A stretch of 64,000 bases of DNA from Leifsonia sp. C5G2 (GTDB lineage: Bacteria > Actinomycetota > Actinomycetes > Actinomycetales > Microbacteriaceae), in contig NZ_JABFMV010000016.1 of NCBI RefSeq assembly GCF_013359685.1, positions 23,013 to 87,012 on the forward strand. Direction: 5' to 3'. This document shows positions 61,159-64,000 of this stretch, in pieces. Within the stretch, counting starts at the first letter, position 1. Each line of letters begins with the position of its first letter. The notes under the pieces are model-generated. The model was not told the origin of the DNA. It did not search any database and saw only the letters and a program-made list of their open reading frames with translations. The position numbers and the translations under genes were made by a program.

Positions 61159-63159
61159 ATGAGCTGGAACACCGACGGCTGGGTGCCTGACGACAGGGAC
61201 GCGCCTCCTCTCGACGAGGAGCCGCCGCTTCCCGAGTTCGACGACCCGTACGCCGGTGAGTCGCGGGGCGGTGGAGGCGTCACTGCGGCCCCGACCGCCC
61301 GCCGCGCCTTCTCGGCCGCAGGTCCGGTGCGCGCTACGCCGCCGCGGTTCGCCTCGGCGGCCGAGGCGCTGCGCACGGTGTTCGGGTACGAGGCCTTCCG
61401 TGGAGAGCAGCAGGCGATCATCGAACGGGTGGCCGGCGGCGGCGACGCGGTCGTGCTGATGCCGACGGGCGGCGGCAAGAGCCTCTGCTACCAGATCCCG
61501 TCGCTGCTGAGGGAGGGCACGGGGGTCGTCGTCTCGCCCCTCATCGCCCTCATGCAAGACCAAGTCGATGCGCTCACCGCGGTCGGCGTCCGGGCGGCGT
61601 TCCTCAACTCGACGCAGGACGGAGCGGCGCGCGCCGCGGTCGAGCGGGCGTACCTGTCGGGCGAGCTCGACATCCTCTACGTCGCGCCGGAGCGACTGTC
61701 GTCCGAGGCGACGAAGCGCTTCCTCGAGCGCGGCGGCATCGCCCTGTTCGCGATCGACGAGGCGCACTGCGTCTCGCAGTGGGGGCACGACTTCCGCCCC
61801 GACTACCTCGCGCTCTCCGAGCTCGCCGACCGCTGGCCGGGCGTCCCGCGCATCGCGCTGACCGCCACGGCCACCGAGGCGACCCACCGCGAGCTGACCA
61901 GCCGCCTGCGCCTGGAGTCGGCAGAGCATTTCGTCTCCGACTTCGACCGCCCCAACATCCAGTACCGCATCGTGCCGAAGGCCGAACCGCGCAAGCAGCT
62001 GCTCGACTTCATCACGAGCGAGCATCCGGGCGATGCGGGCATCGTGTATGCGCTGTCGCGAAACTCGGTGGAGAAGACGGCCGAGTTCCTCTCCGCGCGC
62101 GGCCTCACGGCGCTGCCGTACCACGCGGGCCTCGAGGCGTCGCAGCGCGCGGCCACGCAGTCGCGGTTCCTTCGTGAAGAGGGCGTCATCGTCGTCGCGA
62201 CCATCGCGTTCGGCATGGGCATCGACAAGCCCGACGTGCGCTTCGTCGCCCACATCGACCTCCCCAAGTCGGTCGAGGGGTACTACCAGGAGACCGGCCG
62301 CGCCGGCCGCGACGGCCTTCCGTCCACCGCCTGGCTCGCCTACGGCCTGCAAGACGTCGTGCAGCAGCGCCGCATGATCGACGACTCGCCCGGCGACCTC
62401 GCGCACCGCCGCCGGATGACGCAGCACCTGGACGCGATGCTCGCCCTGTGCGAGACCGTCCAGTGCCGCCGCATCAACCTGCTCGGCTACTTCGGCCAGC
62501 AGTCCGGTCCGTGCGGCAATTGCGACACCTGCCTCACCCCGCCCGAGAGCTGGGACGGCACGGTTCCCGCGCAGAAGCTCCTCTCCACGGTGGTGCGGCT
62601 GCAGCGCGAGCGCAACCAGCGCTTCGGCGCGGGTCACCTGATCGACATCGTCCGCGGCAAGCGCACCCCGCGCGTCGAGCAGTACCGGCACGACCAGCTC
62701 GCGACCTGGTCCATCGGAGACGACCTCAGCGAGAGCCAGTGGCGCGGCGTCGTCCGCCAGCTGATCGCCCAGGAGCTGCTGAAGCCGGAGGGCGAGTACG
62801 GCGTGCTGACCATCACGCCCGAGAGCGCCGCCGTCCTCTCGGGAGACCGCCGGGTCGTCCTGCGCCGCGAGCCGGAGCGCCCGGAGCGGGCGGCCCGCGG
62901 CTCCCGCTCGGCCGTTTCCGATGGTGTCTCCGCGGAAGACGAGCCGCTCTTCCAGGCCCTCCGCACCTGGCGGGCCGGCCAGGCACGGGAGCAGGGCGTC
63001 CCCGCCTACATCGTGTTCGGCGACGCCACCCTGCGCGCCGTCGCCTCCGCCCGCCCGGCGAGCCTGGCCGACCTCGACGGCATCTCCGGCATCGGGGCCA
63101 AGAAGCGCGACGCCTACGGCGAGGCGCTCCTCTCGGTCGTGGCCACCGCCGCCGGCTGA
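61159..63159 (+). CDS. recQ: ATP-dependent DNA helicase RecQ
   Basis: 666 residues, ATG with TACGAT exactly 6 nt upstream (leaderless). Superfamily 2 helicase: Walker A PTGGGKS (102-108), DEAH (200-203), aromatic-rich loop CVSQWGHDFRPDY, motif VI ETGRAGRDG. RecQ-Ct follows with zinc Cys residues (ETVQCRR, GPCGNCDTC), a winged helix, and a C-terminal HRDC domain (about 595-660). The N-terminal 60 residues are acidic and disordered. Acts in recombination and replication-fork repair with 3'-5' polarity. Confidence 0.94.
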   Translation: MSWNTDGWVPDDRDAPPLDEEPPLPEFDDPYAGESRGGGGVTAAPTARRAFSAAGPVRATPPRFASAAEALRTVFGYEAFRGEQQAIIERVAGGGDAVVLMPTGGGKSLCYQIPSLLREGTGVVVSPLIALMQDQVDALTAVGVRAAFLNSTQDGAARAAVERAYLSGELDILYVAPERLSSEATKRFLERGGIALFAIDEAHCVSQWGHDFRPDYLALSELADRWPGVPRIALTATATEATHRELTSRLRLESAEHFVSDFDRPNIQYRIVPKAEPRKQLLDFITSEHPGDAGIVYALSRNSVEKTAEFLSARGLTALPYHAGLEASQRAATQSRFLREEGVIVVATIAFGMGIDKPDVRFVAHIDLPKSVEGYYQETGRAGRDGLPSTAWLAYGLQDVVQQRRMIDDSPGDLAHRRRMTQHLDAMLALCETVQCRRINLLGYFGQQSGPCGNCDTCLTPPESWDGTVPAQKLLSTVVRLQRERNQRFGAGHLIDIVRGKRTPRVEQYRHDQLATWSIGDDLSESQWRGVVRQLIAQELLKPEGEYGVLTITPESAAVLSGDRRVVLRREPERPERAARGSRSAVSDGVSAEDEPLFQALRTWRAGQAREQGVPAYIVFGDATLRAVASARPASLADLDGISGIGAKKRDAYGEALLSVVATAAG

Positions 63160-63165
63160 GCCCGC

Positions 63166-63235
63166 ACGATTCGTCACGAACGCCACCCGTTCGTCACGAA
63201 CGGGTGCGATTCGTGACGATCCGCGGGCCGCGATC
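63166..63235 (+). repeat. Palindrome array downstream of recQ, unit 1
   Basis: Three copies of the 11-bp palindrome TTCGTSACGAA at 63170, 63190 and 63210, an exact 20-nt period. The middle one is embedded in a larger palindrome CACCCGTTCGT-C-ACGAACGGGTG. Aligns to unit 2 at a constant offset of 138 nt with 56 of 70 identical. Both lie in the 352-nt gap between recQ and the hexapeptide gene; the rest of that gap is GC-rich sequence in which I see no gene. Confidence 0.75.
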
Positions 63236-63303
63236 GCGCGCACCCCCGCGAGTCGAGTCCGCGGGCGGCCGGCCGGCCGCGCCCGCCGGAGCATCCCTGC
63301 TCC

Positions 63304-63373
63304 ACGATTCCTCACGAATGGGCGGCGTTCGTGACGAATGGGCGCGATTCGTGACGAGGCGCGGACGGCGATC
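63304..63373 (+). repeat. Palindrome array, unit 2
   Basis: Three more copies (63308 with one change in the left half, 63328 perfect, 63348 with one end mismatch), again at an exact 20-nt period. Direct repeat of the 63166-63235 segment. The repeats end about 140 nt before the hexapeptide-protein start. Confidence 0.75.
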
Positions 63374-63511
63374 GCGTCGCCACCCCTTCTCGCGGCCCGC
63401 GGACGGGTATACCGTGCGTCGTTCCGCCGGACGACCAGGGAATTCCTTGCGGCCTGGCGGCGTTATGACATTGAACGATTACTGCGGCGATCTCGAAGGA
63501 GGAAGTAGTAG

Positions 63512-63994
63512 ATGGCACGAATGATCGAGGAGCTCGAGGACGAGACCGGCGCCGTCATCAAGTACAAGCGTCACGCCAACGGTCGAGGACTCGTCTCACC
63601 GACCGCGCGGGTGGCCGAGTCGGCCCACATCGAGCCGACCGCCTACGTGGAGGCCGACGCGCGCGTCGGCATGGAGGCGTACGTCGGCGCGGGCAGCTGG
63701 ATCGACAAGGGCGCCACGGTGGGCGACCGCACGTTCGTGGGCGCCAACGTCCACGTCGGTGCCGGGTGCATCGTCGGCAGCGGGGTCAAGATCGGCTCCG
63801 GTGCGAAGCTCGGCGAGAACGCGATGGTCGGCAACGGCGCGCGCATCGAGCGCGACGCCCAGGTCCCGGCCGGAACCGTGATCGAGCTGAAGGGCGCGGC
63901 CGCCGCTCGCGCCGCGCTCACCACGCCGCTCCGGGCAGCGCGCCCGACGCAGCGCGACCTGCGCACCCCGCGCGCGCCGCGCCGCGCCGCCTGA
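63512..63994 (+). CDS. Hexapeptide-repeat (left-handed beta-helix) protein
   Basis: 160 residues; GAAGGAGGAAG precedes ATG 63512. Between about 28 and 128 runs a left-handed beta-helix of [IV]-G-x4 turns (AYVEADARVGMEAYVGAGSW, then AKLGENAMVGNGARIERDAQ), as in transferases and gamma-carbonic-anhydrase-like proteins. The three metal-binding His of gamma carbonic anhydrase are not visible. Ends with an Arg/Pro/Ala-rich tail. No acyltransferase partner nearby. Function unassigned. Confidence 0.75.
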   Translation: MARMIEELEDETGAVIKYKRHANGRGLVSPTARVAESAHIEPTAYVEADARVGMEAYVGAGSWIDKGATVGDRTFVGANVHVGAGCIVGSGVKIGSGAKLGENAMVGNGARIERDAQVPAGTVIELKGAAAARAALTTPLRAARPTQRDLRTPRAPRRAA

Positions 63995-64000
63995 CCCGCC

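Noticed and set aside
63166..63373. CRISPR array
   Set aside because: The repeats are 11-bp palindromes spaced by 9 nt, with no 25-40-nt repeats, no variable spacers of uniform length and no cas genes.

Overview
The window is chromosomal DNA from a high-GC actinobacterium, very probably a Microbacteriaceae member close to Leifsonia. The reasons are GC near 70% by eye, strong GC at third codon positions, many GTG starts, about a dozen genes that look leaderless (a TANNNT hexamer exactly 6-7 nt before the start codon), and families common in that family (DUF7882, DUF6458, proline-rich one-helix membrane proteins, DHA2 MFS pumps). I see no rRNA, tRNA, CRISPR array, insertion sequence or prophage. 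The taxonomic placement is an inference.

Layout. 1-8 kb: the 3' part of a succinate-semialdehyde dehydrogenase, small membrane proteins, a CspA cold-shock protein, a TRIC/UPF0126 channel-like protein, an aminoglycoside-phosphotransferase-fold kinase, a PLP decarboxylase and a MarR regulator. 8-15 kb: Ser/Thr kinase plus DAG-kinase-like lipid kinase, solo GAPDH, GlxA-type and MarR regulators, ArgG and a VanY-like peptidase. 15-22 kb: amidase/agmatine deiminase operon with a divergent TetR, a TacA-TacT-like toxin-antitoxin pair, and a coupled operon of 3-hydroxybutyrate dehydrogenase and two alpha/beta hydrolases. 22-33 kb: a large uptake-and-hydrolysis locus. It has two Dpp/Opp ATPases facing a run of an M19-like hydrolase, solute-binding protein, two permeases, an M24-fold enzyme, an S33-type hydrolase and a tandem Lrp/AsnC regulator.

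33-47 kb: ATP-dependent DNA ligase, cupin, a candidate structured small RNA beside a lower-GC DUF3800 gene, an ArpA/ScbR-like TetR regulator, DedA, a membrane-bound sulfite-oxidase-fold molybdoenzyme with a divergent fasciclin lipoprotein, an arylsulfatase, MFS, VOC and LLM flavin monooxygenase genes. 47-55 kb: a lower-GC three-gene HigB-HigA-DUF6941-like operon, CtaG, NlpC/P60, S1/P1-nuclease-like, PanD, a LysM lipoprotein and a secreted metallophosphoesterase. 55-64 kb: AraC/hydrolase pair, MFS-MarR operon, EamA, DHFR-like reductase, RecQ and a hexapeptide-repeat protein.

Most interesting: (1) the HigB-HigA-third-gene operon, which has the architecture of toxin-antitoxin-chaperone (TAC) systems, including a C-terminal tail on the antitoxin, but a DUF6941-like protein where SecB-like chaperones normally sit; (2) a strong sigma70 promoter driving an interrupted-hairpin RNA with its own terminator next to DUF3800; (3) the 22-33 kb locus, whose M24 protein has lost three of five metal ligands in a creatinase-like pattern and whose M19 protein has HxH instead of HxD; (4) intergenic repeats: a 64-bp element in two copies about 48 kb apart, and a duplicated array of palindromes with an exact 20-nt period after recQ.
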